DNA from: Pseudomonas reidholzensis
GTDB lineage: Bacteria; Pseudomonadota; Gammaproteobacteria; Pseudomonadales; Pseudomonadaceae
Direction: 5' to 3'
Length of the DNA stretch: 64,000 nt
NCBI RefSeq assembly: GCF_900536025.1
Contig: NZ_UNOZ01000031.1
Coordinates: forward strand, 245,870-309,869
In this document: positions 18,791-27,361 of the stretch, piece after piece
Numbering within the stretch: position 1 is the stretch's first letter
Layout of the letters: each line of letters opens with the position of its first letter
Notes under the pieces: generated by a model
The model's database searches: none
Told to the model about the DNA's origin: nothing
Seen by the model: the letters and a program-made list of their open reading frames with translations, nothing else
Program-made: the position numbers and the translations under genes

Positions 18791-19753
18791 ATGAAGTGTC
18801 TAGTTGTCGGTGGCGCAGGTTACATAGGCTCTCACATGGTCAAGCACCTGGTGCGCGCAGGTCACCAGGTACTGGTGGCGGACACTGCCGCGGCGCGTCC
18901 CGGTATCCCCTGGGTCGGCCTGGACATTGCCGATGCGCCCACGCTGGACGCACTGTTTGCCGAATATCGGTTCGATGCGGTGTTCCACTTCGCCTCGTTC
19001 ATCCAGGTGGGCGAGTCTGTCGCTGACCCTGCCAAGTACTACCAGAACAACGTCGCGGCGACCCTGACACTGCTCCAGGCCATGGTCCGCGCCGGGATCC
19101 AGACGTTGATATTTTCTTCCACCGCCGCGGTGTATGGCGATCCGCAGCGGGTGCCGATCGACGAAGATCACCCCAAGTCACCGATCAATCCCTATGGCCG
19201 GAGCAAATGGATGGTCGAGCAGATCCTCCAGGACTTCGACCGTGCCTACGGCCTGAATTCCGTGTGCCTGCGCTACTTCAACGCGGCCGGCGCAGACCCT
19301 GAAGGTCTGTTGGGCGAGCGCCATGAGCCGGAGACCCACCTGATCCCGCTGATCCTGCAGGCGGCTGCCGGCCGCCGTGAGGCGGTCACCGTGTTCGGCC
19401 GCGATTACCCAACGCCGGACGGCACCTGCATTCGCGACTACGTGCATGTCACCGACCTGGTGTCGGCCCATGCCCTGGCGGTGGACTATCTCATGGCCGG
19501 GGGCGCCAGCACCGCTTGCAACCTGGGCAACGGCCAGGGCTTTTCAGTGCAGCAGGTGATCGATACCGCGCGGCAGGTAACAGGCCGGGAGATCAGCATC
19601 AGCGAAGCGCCACGCCGCGCCGGTGACCCGCCCAGGCTGGTGGCCGATGCCAGCAAGGCCAAGGCATTGCTCGGCTGGCAGGCGCAATTCGCCTCGCTCG
19701 AGCAGATCGTCAGCCACGCCTGGAACTGGGAACGGCAATACCCCTGGCATTGA
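18791..19753 (+). CDS. galE: UDP-glucose 4-epimerase
   Basis: Protein of 320 residues, an extended short-chain dehydrogenase. The NAD-binding GGAGYIGSH is at residues 7-15, the catalytic serine/threonine in FSSTAAVYG, and the YxxxK pair in NPYGRSKWMVE. It interconverts UDP-glucose and UDP-galactose in the cytoplasm, supplying sugar nucleotides for polysaccharide. ATG 18791 follows GGAGACG; the upstream ATG 18737 gives an arginine-rich tail and was rejected. It converges on the exopolysaccharide export genes with a 35-bp gap, and likely serves them. Confidence 0.92.
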   Translation: MKCLVVGGAGYIGSHMVKHLVRAGHQVLVADTAAARPGIPWVGLDIADAPTLDALFAEYRFDAVFHFASFIQVGESVADPAKYYQNNVAATLTLLQAMVRAGIQTLIFSSTAAVYGDPQRVPIDEDHPKSPINPYGRSKWMVEQILQDFDRAYGLNSVCLRYFNAAGADPEGLLGERHEPETHLIPLILQAAAGRREAVTVFGRDYPTPDGTCIRDYVHVTDLVSAHALAVDYLMAGGASTACNLGNGQGFSVQQVIDTARQVTGREISISEAPRRAGDPPRLVADASKAKALLGWQAQFASLEQIVSHAWNWERQYPWH

Positions 19754-19788
19754 GTGCCAAGGGTCTGCCGTCGCCAGGCAAGCAGCGT

Positions 19789-20598
19789 TCAGTAGTAAGA
19801 GCGGGTCTTCTGCTCGGCCTTGTTCAACACGGCACCGATCAGGTTGGCGGTTGCCAGGTGGTACAGGCAGTCCTCGATGTCCTTCTTGTTGTTCATCCCG
19901 TTGGCCACCACCAGCAGCACACAGTCGAACTTGGGCAGGATGGTGATGGCGTCGTCTGAGCTGAGCAACGGCGGCAGGTCGAAGATGCAGATGCGCGAAT
20001 CGTAGCGCTCACGCAGGTCATGGATCAGGTTGCTGACCTTGGGCGATGAGAGCATCTCGGTCGACAGCGGGATCGGTTCACGGGTCGGCAGCACGACGAA
20101 GCGCGGCAGCGTCGGGTTGACCAGCACCTCTTCCAGCCCGGCCTGGTTACTGAGCAGCTCGTTCAACGACTTGTCCATCGGCAGGCCCAGGCTGCTGCCA
20201 ACCCGCGGCCGGCGCAAGTCGAAGTCCACCAGCAAGGCGGTCTTGGTGGTGTGATGGGCGATACTCATGGCCAGGTTGATCGCCAGCACGGTCTTGCCCG
20301 CTTCGGGCGTTGGCGAGGTGATCGCCAGCGTGCGCCAGCCGTTTTCTTCCATGGTCTGCAAGACCTGGGTGCGCAACAGGTCGAACGCCCAGCTCATGTT
20401 CGAGTTCTTGTTGTAGGCGACGATGCGATTACGCTCCAGGTGTTCTGCGCGCAGTGGCACCACCTTGGTATTGATGTAATCGAACTGCCCCAGCGCTTGC
20501 GCGTGCTCCACGGTAGGCCCGGCGTGTGCCGGGTCTTGCCCACCGGGGGTAACGGGATGAAGGTTCTTACCAATGATTGCCGGCGTACGTCTGTCCAT
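19789..20598 (-). CDS. Exopolysaccharide tyrosine autokinase (BY-kinase, CpsD/EpsG type)
   Basis: Protein of 269 residues, a cytoplasmic P-loop kinase. Walker A is SPTPEAGKTV (about 95-104), Walker A' is LLVDFDLRRP and the Walker B region is IFDLPPLLSSDDA. The C-terminus ends in RSYY, a short tyrosine cluster of the sort that is autophosphorylated. It works with the separate Wzz-like membrane activator encoded just upstream (11-bp gap) to control polysaccharide chain length and export. The split kinase/activator arrangement resembles EPS loci that carry PEP-CTERM/exosortase-associated sets. Confidence 0.85.
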   Translation of the reverse strand: MDRRTPAIIGKNLHPVTPGGQDPAHAGPTVEHAQALGQFDYINTKVVPLRAEHLERNRIVAYNKNSNMSWAFDLLRTQVLQTMEENGWRTLAITSPTPEAGKTVLAINLAMSIAHHTTKTALLVDFDLRRPRVGSSLGLPMDKSLNELLSNQAGLEEVLVNPTLPRFVVLPTREPIPLSTEMLSSPKVSNLIHDLRERYDSRICIFDLPPLLSSDDAITILPKFDCVLLVVANGMNNKKDIEDCLYHLATANLIGAVLNKAEQKTRSYY

Positions 20599-20609
20599 CG
20601 CTGCTTTCC

Positions 20610-22175
20610 CTATTCAAACCGAGCCATAGCTTTAAATAGCAGAAGGTCCAAAGGCATATAGAACACGTGGACGATCACTAACATGATAGCCATCACCAGC
20701 ACGCCGGCAATCACCAGCAGAATGCGCCAGCGTTTGCGCCGGGCCAGCTCCGCCTGGGTGGCAATGAACGGCACCGCGACCAGCACCCGGCGGCCGAGCA
20801 CACTCTCCAGGGCACCGACCCCGCGCACCCGCTGATTGAGCATCTCCAGCAGCATCACCAGCGCCCCGCCACCGGCCGGCGCCAGCACCAGGCCCAGCGC
20901 GGCGATCTTCTTGCGGTTGGGCTTGACCGGTTTTTCCGGCATCAGCGGCGGTTCCAGCAGCACGAAGCGCTCGGCCTTGTTTTCCTGCTCGAGGCTTTCG
21001 GTAATTTTCGCGCCCATTTCCTTGGCGCGGATCTCTTCGTACTTCTTGCGGGCGTTGTCGTGGTCACGCATCAAGGTAACCAGGCCACGCTCGACCTGAG
21101 GCGCCTCGAGAATCTCCGCCTCGTAGCCTTCCATCTTTTTCACCAGATCGCGCTTCTGATCGGCCAGCGAGACGATGCGCGTTTGCGCGGCGCCGATCTT
21201 GGTCCGCGCGCGGGCGACCTCGAGGCTGTCGGTAGACAAGGCTTTGCCCCGCCCACCGCTGGCTTCGAGCGCCTCGATCTTGCGTTTGATCGCAACCACA
21301 TCGGGGTGCGCGGCGGTGTACTTGCTCAGCAACCGGGTGTATTCGGCCTTGAGACTCGGCAGGTCTTGCGGCTGCTCGGTCGAGCCAGCGCGTTGGCTGT
21401 CGGGCTTGATGCTCATGCCGGCGCTGGCCGCCGACAGCTCCAGTTCCAGGTAGCGCAGCTCTTCCTGCGCGCTCTTGTAGTCGCGGTCTACCTCCCTGTA
21501 TTCCAGCTCCGCGCGCGACAACATGCTCATGCGCAGCGCCTGGTTTTCCGGCAAGGCATTGGCATGCGACTGTTTGAAGTCGGCCAGCTGGTTTTCCAGG
21601 CTGGCCAGCTCGGCGCCGAGCTTGTTGGCTTCCTGGGTGAGAAACTCGGTGGTTTCACTGGCGCGTTCGGTGCGCTGCTTCATGTTTTCATTGAGAAACA
21701 GCGTGACCAGTTCGGTGGCGACTTCCTTGGCCACTTCCGGGCGCCGGTGTTCGAACGAGACACTGAAGGCCACCGTAGTTTCGCCACGGCCCTTGACGAA
21801 GGTGCTGAGGGTGTTGACCACGATCGCATTGCGCATCTGGTCGATCTTGTCGGACTCGCTGAGCTGGCGGCCCTTGTCGGTAAACAGGCTGTACTTGTCG
21901 ATGATCCGCAGCAGGTTTTCGCGGGTCATGACCCGTTGCCGGATGACTTCGATACGTTCATCGGCAAAGCTGTTGTTGTTCGCCGACACCAGCTCCGGGG
22001 AAATCTGCTGTGACTCCACCAGGATGGTCCCGGTCGACTGGTACAGCGCCGGGACACTCATCGCCACGGCCACCGTCACTGCCAGGATAACCGCCATGGT
22101 CACCCCCAGCAGCAGCGCGCGGTCTTTGATGATGGCGATGTAATCCTTCAAGGACAGCTCGTATTCAGACTTCAT
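20610..22175 (-). CDS. Wzz/GNVR-domain polysaccharide chain-length regulator
   Basis: Protein of 521 residues. One membrane segment near the N-terminus (about 25-45) and another near the C-terminus flank a long periplasmic coiled-coil region. The C-terminal part of the coiled coil has the GNVR-type PxxP zone (LLEPPLMPEKPVKPNRKK). It is an inner-membrane polysaccharide co-polymerase partner for the adjacent tyrosine kinase. I use ATG 22175; an in-frame TTG at 22187 is possible and would add four residues. It lies 20 bp after the outer-membrane barrel gene and 11 bp before the kinase gene. Confidence 0.85.
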   Translation of the reverse strand: MKSEYELSLKDYIAIIKDRALLLGVTMAVILAVTVAVAMSVPALYQSTGTILVESQQISPELVSANNNSFADERIEVIRQRVMTRENLLRIIDKYSLFTDKGRQLSESDKIDQMRNAIVVNTLSTFVKGRGETTVAFSVSFEHRRPEVAKEVATELVTLFLNENMKQRTERASETTEFLTQEANKLGAELASLENQLADFKQSHANALPENQALRMSMLSRAELEYREVDRDYKSAQEELRYLELELSAASAGMSIKPDSQRAGSTEQPQDLPSLKAEYTRLLSKYTAAHPDVVAIKRKIEALEASGGRGKALSTDSLEVARARTKIGAAQTRIVSLADQKRDLVKKMEGYEAEILEAPQVERGLVTLMRDHDNARKKYEEIRAKEMGAKITESLEQENKAERFVLLEPPLMPEKPVKPNRKKIAALGLVLAPAGGGALVMLLEMLNQRVRGVGALESVLGRRVLVAVPFIATQAELARRKRWRILLVIAGVLVMAIMLVIVHVFYMPLDLLLFKAMARFE

Positions 22176-22195
22176 GGAGGCCACCAATCCGAGGT

Positions 22196-23335
22196 TCAGA
22201 GGTCGGGAAATCTATAGGTCAGGGTCAATCCGATGATCGTACCCACCGCATCTGGCAAGCCGTCTTGCTGGCGCTCCTTGTACATCAACGATAGGCGCAC
22301 ATCGCAAAAAGGCGAAAGATCTCGGCGGGCCCAGACGCCGTAGGTCTGCAAGGTATTGGGGGTTTGCCCTTTACTGTCCTGCCAGGCGGCTTCGACGCCA
22401 ACCCGGGTCAGCTCGTCGACCGCGTAACTCCACGTGCCGCGCACCGAGTCGATTTCGGCAAAACCACCCTCGGCGCTGGCCACCGTGGTGCGCTCGGCGT
22501 TCACCGTGGCATCGGCGCGTTCCCCGGTGTAGCGCAGTGACAGCCCGCCTTCGCCGCGCCGCCCGGCATCCGAGACCTGGTTGACGCCAATGTGCGCAGT
22601 GCCCGAAAGCGCCTCGGAGAACTGATACGTGACGCCCACGCCCGGGGTGTAACTGTTGGACGCCGACGTGAAGTCGTCATCGACCGGCTCGTAGCGGCGT
22701 GCCGTGAAGTCGGTAAACACCTGGGTACGCTCACTCCAGGCGTAGGTCAGGGTGACGACCGTGGCCAGTTCTTCGTAGCCGGTCAGCGTATCGATGTCAT
22801 AGCGTGCCCGGTTGTAGGTGGTTTCGTTAGCCAGCGTAGTCCGATCGCTCAGCGCGCTGCGCCAGTTTCCCGCCAGGGTGTAGAGCTTCTGTGTGCCATC
22901 GGTGGTCACCACGCCGGTCTCCTGCACGGCGCCGGTCAGGGTCGAGCTCTCGTTGTACCTGGCCAGCAGGCCAAATTCGCCGGTTTCGGTCTGCCGTTGC
23001 CAGCCCAGGCTGAGGGTGGGGTCTTCGCGGTCGGAGACAATGTCGGTGTCGGATGAGCGCAGCACATGCAGGCCCAGGCCGAACCGCAGCTGGTCGCGAC
23101 CAAAGGTGCCGACCAGTGTGTAGTCCGGGGCGATGATCGTGCGTACCACGCCCTTCTCGTCCGAGGTCAGCAGCAACGGGTTGCTGTCGTACTCGACCGT
23201 GGTCGGTACCTCGACCGATGACAGCCAGATGGCCGCCTGGGCCGCACCCGGGTACGGCAAGATCAAGATTGCCGTGGCAACACCAGTGGTACGAAGCAGG
23301 GGCACGATCGGTCGGAAAACGTCAGGCGAGATCAA
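22196..23335 (-). CDS. Outer-membrane beta-barrel protein of the EPS locus
   Basis: Protein of 379 residues with a signal peptide ending around AAQA (about residue 34). It is made of many alternating amphipathic strands and ends in LTLTYRFPDL, a strand with an aromatic residue close to the C-terminus as in barrels inserted by Bam. Its start codon overlaps the stop of the Wza-like gene (ATGA), so translation is coupled. It is probably the outer-membrane channel or barrel partner for exopolysaccharide release, similar in role to EpsL-type proteins. The specific function is inferred from position. Confidence 0.7.
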   Translation of the reverse strand: MISPDVFRPIVPLLRTTGVATAILILPYPGAAQAAIWLSSVEVPTTVEYDSNPLLLTSDEKGVVRTIIAPDYTLVGTFGRDQLRFGLGLHVLRSSDTDIVSDREDPTLSLGWQRQTETGEFGLLARYNESSTLTGAVQETGVVTTDGTQKLYTLAGNWRSALSDRTTLANETTYNRARYDIDTLTGYEELATVVTLTYAWSERTQVFTDFTARRYEPVDDDFTSASNSYTPGVGVTYQFSEALSGTAHIGVNQVSDAGRRGEGGLSLRYTGERADATVNAERTTVASAEGGFAEIDSVRGTWSYAVDELTRVGVEAAWQDSKGQTPNTLQTYGVWARRDLSPFCDVRLSLMYKERQQDGLPDAVGTIIGLTLTYRFPDL

Positions 23336-23892
23336 GGTACGACCAGCGTGTCGCCGGCCTGCAGAAGGATATTGGTGGACATGTCACGCCCTGAGACCAA
23401 ATCCTTGTAGCGCACAGGCAGGATGGTTTGGGTGCCGCCCTTGTTGCGGATCACCTTGATCTCGCCTTCGTCGGCGAACTTGTCGAGCCCACCGGACATG
23501 CTCAGTGCCTGCAGCACCGCCGTGGGGCCGGCCATCTGCACCGGGCCCGGCTTGATCACCTTGCCCTGCACATAGACCAGGTTGCCGCCGATGCTGACCA
23601 CCACGACGCTGACTTTGGGTTCGGAGATGTACTTCTCGAGTTTGCTGGCGATCTTCTGCTCGACGGCCGTGACATCAAGCCCGGCAACGTTGTCGATGCG
23701 CCCCGCCAGGGGGACGGTGATACTGCCGTCAGGCAGCACCGTGGCATCTTGGCGCAAGCTCTCTTCCTGCCAGACCGAAACCGCCAATACATCGCCGGAA
23801 TTGAGCAAGTAAGCCGCGCTTCTTTCATCGGCATTGCTGGCAGCAGACCCCATCACCAGCACGCAGACCACAGAACACATCAAACGCACCAT
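23332..23892 (-). CDS. Wza-like polysaccharide export protein
   Basis: Protein of 186 residues with a cleavable signal peptide and a Poly_export domain (SGDVLAVSVWQEESLRQDATVLPDGSI split over about 35-65) followed by one SLBB-type domain. It is much shorter than E. coli Wza (379 residues), as in the short EPS export proteins of EpsA/XrtA-type loci. No lipobox cysteine is obvious. ATG 23892 follows GGAGGG; a longer reading from 24048 would hide the signal peptide and was rejected. It is the first gene of the four-gene export block. Confidence 0.85.
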   Translation of the reverse strand: MVRLMCSVVCVLVMGSAASNADERSAAYLLNSGDVLAVSVWQEESLRQDATVLPDGSITVPLAGRIDNVAGLDVTAVEQKIASKLEKYISEPKVSVVVVSIGGNLVYVQGKVIKPGPVQMAGPTAVLQALSMSGGLDKFADEGEIKVIRNKGGTQTILPVRYKDLVSGRDMSTNILLQAGDTLVVP

Positions 23893-24020
23893 GAGGGTCC
23901 CTCCGGCATCTAGCCGCGCTAAGAGCACTGAATGAGAACAGCAGACAACCTCTCGCTCACTGCGCAGCCCTGACACCTGCTGCGCTGGCCTCGATGATCC
24001 TGGAGGCCGGTAGCCACTGG

Positions 24021-24048
24021 AATATAGCAACGCATCGGGAATTAACAA
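24021..24048 (-). promoter_or_regulatory. Candidate sigma-70 promoter of the export operon
   Basis: On the minus strand TTGTTA (24048-24043) and TATATT (24026-24021) are 16 bp apart, with a TGC extension before the -10. Transcription would start near 24014, leaving a leader of about 120 nt before the Wza-like gene. Confidence 0.5.
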
Positions 24049-24142
24049 GCGGCGTCAGGCCCGAACGTGCTTATACGATTATCCAGCGCCAATTTGCTGT
24101 CGTGCCGGCGGGCCGTACAGCAACTTTCCAGTACCGTGTCAG

Positions 24143-24319
24143 TTATATTTTTCTTCTGTTTGCCACTGCAACAAAACCAATAACGGCGAACCCGAAGAGC
24201 CAACCCGCTGTCGCCAGAGGAATAACACTTGCTTGACTGACATACGAGTCAGCTGCACGCGCCGCACCACTCAAAAGTACCAACAAGAAGATCGATTTAA
24301 TGAACAGAGTCGTGCGCAT
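24143..24319 (-). CDS. Tiny secreted protein with a PEP-CTERM-like C-terminal sorting signal
   Basis: Protein of 58 residues. It has a signal peptide (MRTTLFIKSIFLLVLLSGAARA), about ten polar residues, then a C-terminal module: a proline motif (VIPLATAG), one hydrophobic helix (WLFGFAVIGFVAV) and a basic end (NRRKI). That tripartite ending is the design of VPEP/VPLP-CTERM exosortase substrates. Its ATG has an excellent AGGAGGG site; the longer frame to 24394 lacks one. It is AT-richer than its neighbours. No exosortase gene is in the window. A plain two-helix membrane peptide is the alternative. Confidence 0.65.
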   Translation of the reverse strand: MRTTLFIKSIFLLVLLSGAARAADSYVSQASVIPLATAGWLFGFAVIGFVAVANRRKI

Positions 24320-24394
24320 GATTCCCTCCTGGAAAGAGGATATACATCGTGGGTGTGGGGTATTTCCTGGCTGTTGAAATGAGCTTATGGGCAC

Positions 24395-24737
24395 AATGAC
24401 ATTACGTCAACGATCCGACACCATGATAAAAATCAATCGCCCAAGGGTTGGGTAGTCAAAAAGCCGACAGGCAAAGATTGCAGGGCGCAGCGGAAGGACT
24501 GACGCTCGTTAAAGTCTGCAAAAATCCTTTATAACTCAGCATCTACCGGAATCTACAAGGTGGCATGGGCTGATCTGGATCCCCTTTTTGTCCACCCTGA
24601 CGGTCGGTCTATGCGCTGTATCCACAGCGCGTAGTGTTTCACGGCAGAGAAGCAAAATGCCAATCGTTGGCCTTTGCAACCAGAAATTGGCGCTTTCACG
24701 CTATACAAGGGGCGCGGCCTGCAGGGATGCAGGCACA
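24395..24737. other. Gene-free spacer upstream of the tiny CTERM-like gene
   Basis: 343 bases without a supported gene, noticeably AT-richer than the flanks. On the minus strand TTGACG (24410-24405) and TAAGCT (24387-24382) with a 17-bp spacer could be a promoter for the tiny gene. The near-palindrome TGACATTACGTCA overlaps its -35. Confidence 0.4.
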
Positions 24738-25853
24738 TTACTGCGGGAGCAGATCCAGGGTACGTTCAACCTCGTCAATGTCGATGGTAAAGCCATCACC
24801 TTCTGGCGTACCCACGACAAAGGCAAAGTGCTGGTGGTCGCGGTCCGTCAGGTATTTGAAGTAACTGACGAAACGGTTCGGTGGTTGCAAGGCCAACAAG
24901 GCACCGCCCGGTTTCAATACATTGACACCGTGTACCAACTGACTGCCTTCTACACCGATTACAACATGCGCCCCGGCACACGCCGCGACGATACTGGGCA
25001 CATCGGTTTTCAACGGATTGACGATGCGAAACCCCCGCGTGTTGTGCAGGTGTTCGGCGATTTCGAGCTCATTGCGCAGAAAACGCAGATCACCGTCCCC
25101 GCCCCGCAGGATGAACACGCCGGGGTGCTCCTCATGGGGCACATGCGCGAGCAACTTCTCGCCCATGGCGCAGTAGCGCTCATGCCGGCTGCGGTTATTG
25201 CTGAGGTCGTCGAACAACACCAGCTCGCGGAAAAACGCTGTACGCAGGCGCAGCGGCTTCATCCCCAGCCAGTCTTCATAGGCGGGCGCCTGGGTAAACA
25301 GCGGAAACCTGGCCGACGGCGCAGTCGTCACCGGCACGCCCTCGTTGCAGGCCAGGGCATAGGTCACGCAGTCTTCCATCAACCAGGTACCAAACCAGGA
25401 GTTGCCGTTCTGCGTGCAGTAAACGGCACCTCGCTCGATTTCATGGTCGACGATGATCCGCGGAAAATCGGTCGGCTTGATCGACAGCCAGAGGCTGGCA
25501 TTGTCCTTGTACAGCGCCCCGTCGATCAGCCAGACGTCCTTGAGCAGATAGCCACGCGTCGGGCCATGGTCCGAGCTTAGGCCGCCTTGCATGGTGCGGG
25601 CGGGATGCTCATAGGGAAAAAAACGCTTGCCCTCCCAGCCCGTCACCCGCTCCAACTGATTGGGCAAATAGAAGGCCGGAGGCGAAACGGTGGTTTCACC
25701 CGGGGCGATATCCCAGCTCGTGGTGGCCAGGCTCTTGAGGAGGATTTCTGGCGAGTGACCAAGGTGTTTGCGGGCCATGTGCAGGTACGCGGCCAAGGTC
25801 CACTTGCTTCGATTGGCGGCAGGCGCCGGGCTGAATCTGGAAAGGCTGCCCAT
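24738..25853 (-). CDS. Family GT61 (DUF563) glycosyltransferase
   Basis: Protein of 371 residues, cytoplasmic, with no signal peptide. The DUF563 C-terminal signature is clear: VVIGVEGSQLVHGVNVLKPG, where the glycine/histidine motif and later KPG lie in the nucleotide-sugar site region. GT61 enzymes add sugars to capsule, LPS or exopolysaccharide chains. It lies between the FemAB-like gene and the export genes on the same strand. It is the only glycosyltransferase seen in the locus, so the polymer assembly enzymes must be elsewhere or the product is small (inference). Confidence 0.8.
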   Translation of the reverse strand: MGSLSRFSPAPAANRSKWTLAAYLHMARKHLGHSPEILLKSLATTSWDIAPGETTVSPPAFYLPNQLERVTGWEGKRFFPYEHPARTMQGGLSSDHGPTRGYLLKDVWLIDGALYKDNASLWLSIKPTDFPRIIVDHEIERGAVYCTQNGNSWFGTWLMEDCVTYALACNEGVPVTTAPSARFPLFTQAPAYEDWLGMKPLRLRTAFFRELVLFDDLSNNRSRHERYCAMGEKLLAHVPHEEHPGVFILRGGDGDLRFLRNELEIAEHLHNTRGFRIVNPLKTDVPSIVAACAGAHVVIGVEGSQLVHGVNVLKPGGALLALQPPNRFVSYFKYLTDRDHQHFAFVVGTPEGDGFTIDIDEVERTLDLLPQ

Positions 25854-25927
25854 CAGGGTTCTCCCATGGTCTAGTGGTGGTTGATCGGGCGCTCAGCACC
25901 CGATCCCTGCCTGCCCTGGCGAGTACT

Positions 25928-27082
25928 TCAGTTGGTCAGCACCCGCTCCATCACCGGAGGGGACTGGAAATTGGCGTAGCGACTGCGCAGGGTTTCCAGG
26001 AACCCTTCGGCTGAATGCGTGCCTCCATACAGATAGATCTTGTGCAGCCCGCCAAACACCATTTCGTGATAACGGCTGGCGAGTTCTTCATCGCTTGCGC
26101 CTTCCGGCACACCCAAATGAAGGGTCAACTTGTTATTCTCAACCGCAAACAGAGGGGTCTCCCACAGAAACGTTGCGGTGCCGGTCTTAGGTAACCGGAC
26201 AAACATATAGGCGTGGTTACCCAATACATCGATGTCGCCACCGCGGCGGCGCTTCCACTTCAGCAGTCCGTCATCGGGCCGCGCCAGGCACAGGCCGATA
26301 TCGTAATAATCGAAACCATTTTCCAACGCCCACTCGAGCGCCATGAAGGTGGTGATCGAGTTGACCTCACGTAACTTCTTGGCGTCTGAAAACACCGCCT
26401 CGCAATAGCCAAAACGCAGCGTGCTCCAATAGCGTTTGCCGGCACGCGTCAACTCGCAACCCAGGTGGCAGGCGACCACCTGGCCATCCACGCTGATCAG
26501 GTCGAGCCGGCCGACGCCCTTGGCGATGCGGAACACCTCGTCGGTCTCGATCTGCGCCGCATGGATACCCTGCCGGGCGGTTGCGTAAGGCCGCAGCAGC
26601 TGGGTGTCGGCCATGGCTATCTCTTCATCGGAGAGCGTCTGGCGCATGCTGTACAGCGGGCGATTCTTGCGGATACTGCGGCGCAGTTCGCTGTCGTAGC
26701 GCGCCGTGATCTCATCCAGCGAACGCCCCAGTGGCACCACGGCGCTTAAATAGTGCGGCACGTTCAAGGTGCCGCTGGTGGGCATTTCGCTGACCACCAC
26801 CAGATGCTTGGAGAGGGCCGACTGCGCCGCCGCTTCTGCCTCCAGGTCGTCGCCCTGACCTTTGCCGCCGATCAGCAGCTTGGCCATGTCCCGCCGGGTC
26901 TTCCTGCCGATGTAGAGAATTTCATACGGGCTGGTCTGTTTCAGCCGAAACCGGGTAATTTCCCAGCGCCAGAAGCAGGCCCGCCCAAGCAGTTCGCGTA
27001 ACTTGCTTGAAACATGACGCAGTTCATAGCGCAGGGAGGGCGAGATGAATTTTCGAGCGACAGTGGCCAGCTTCTCTTTCAT
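25928..27082 (-). CDS. GNAT-fold FemAB/CelD-like acyltransferase of the EPS locus
   Basis: Protein of 384 residues with a GNAT-type (Acetyltransf_6) fold. It has LISVDGQVVACHLGCELTRAGKRYW in the central strand region and ITTFMALEWALENGFDYYDIG for the cofactor-side helix. It has no signal peptide or membrane segment. Such proteins occur in exopolysaccharide loci, where they are thought to acylate or aminoacylate a sugar or lipid intermediate; the acceptor is unknown here. Its start MKEKL lies after an AT-rich 280-bp region that probably carries the promoter of the minus-strand cluster. The GT61 gene begins 74 bp downstream. Confidence 0.7.
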   Translation of the reverse strand: MKEKLATVARKFISPSLRYELRHVSSKLRELLGRACFWRWEITRFRLKQTSPYEILYIGRKTRRDMAKLLIGGKGQGDDLEAEAAAQSALSKHLVVVSEMPTSGTLNVPHYLSAVVPLGRSLDEITARYDSELRRSIRKNRPLYSMRQTLSDEEIAMADTQLLRPYATARQGIHAAQIETDEVFRIAKGVGRLDLISVDGQVVACHLGCELTRAGKRYWSTLRFGYCEAVFSDAKKLREVNSITTFMALEWALENGFDYYDIGLCLARPDDGLLKWKRRRGGDIDVLGNHAYMFVRLPKTGTATFLWETPLFAVENNKLTLHLGVPEGASDEELASRYHEMVFGGLHKIYLYGGTHSAEGFLETLRSRYANFQSPPVMERVLTN

Positions 27083-27361
27083 TTCTTCACCGACATCCTT
27101 TGAAATTGTCTATGGGCAGAGTAGAAAAAGATAATGGTGAAACCGAATGTTTTATACTTAATGCCTTGATATATAAAACATCAGTGGCTACGCCGTCGCT
27201 CTCACATTTGGTAACAATTAAAGATGCAAGGGCGCGGCTTTGCAAGCGGCATTTTGACAGCATTGAATATAGATTTTATGACGTCAAATTTCCTCCTGAA
27301 AGGGAGCATCAGCGACCCCGAATCAATCGAACAGAGGTAATTGCGCGTGGCGCTTTACAGT

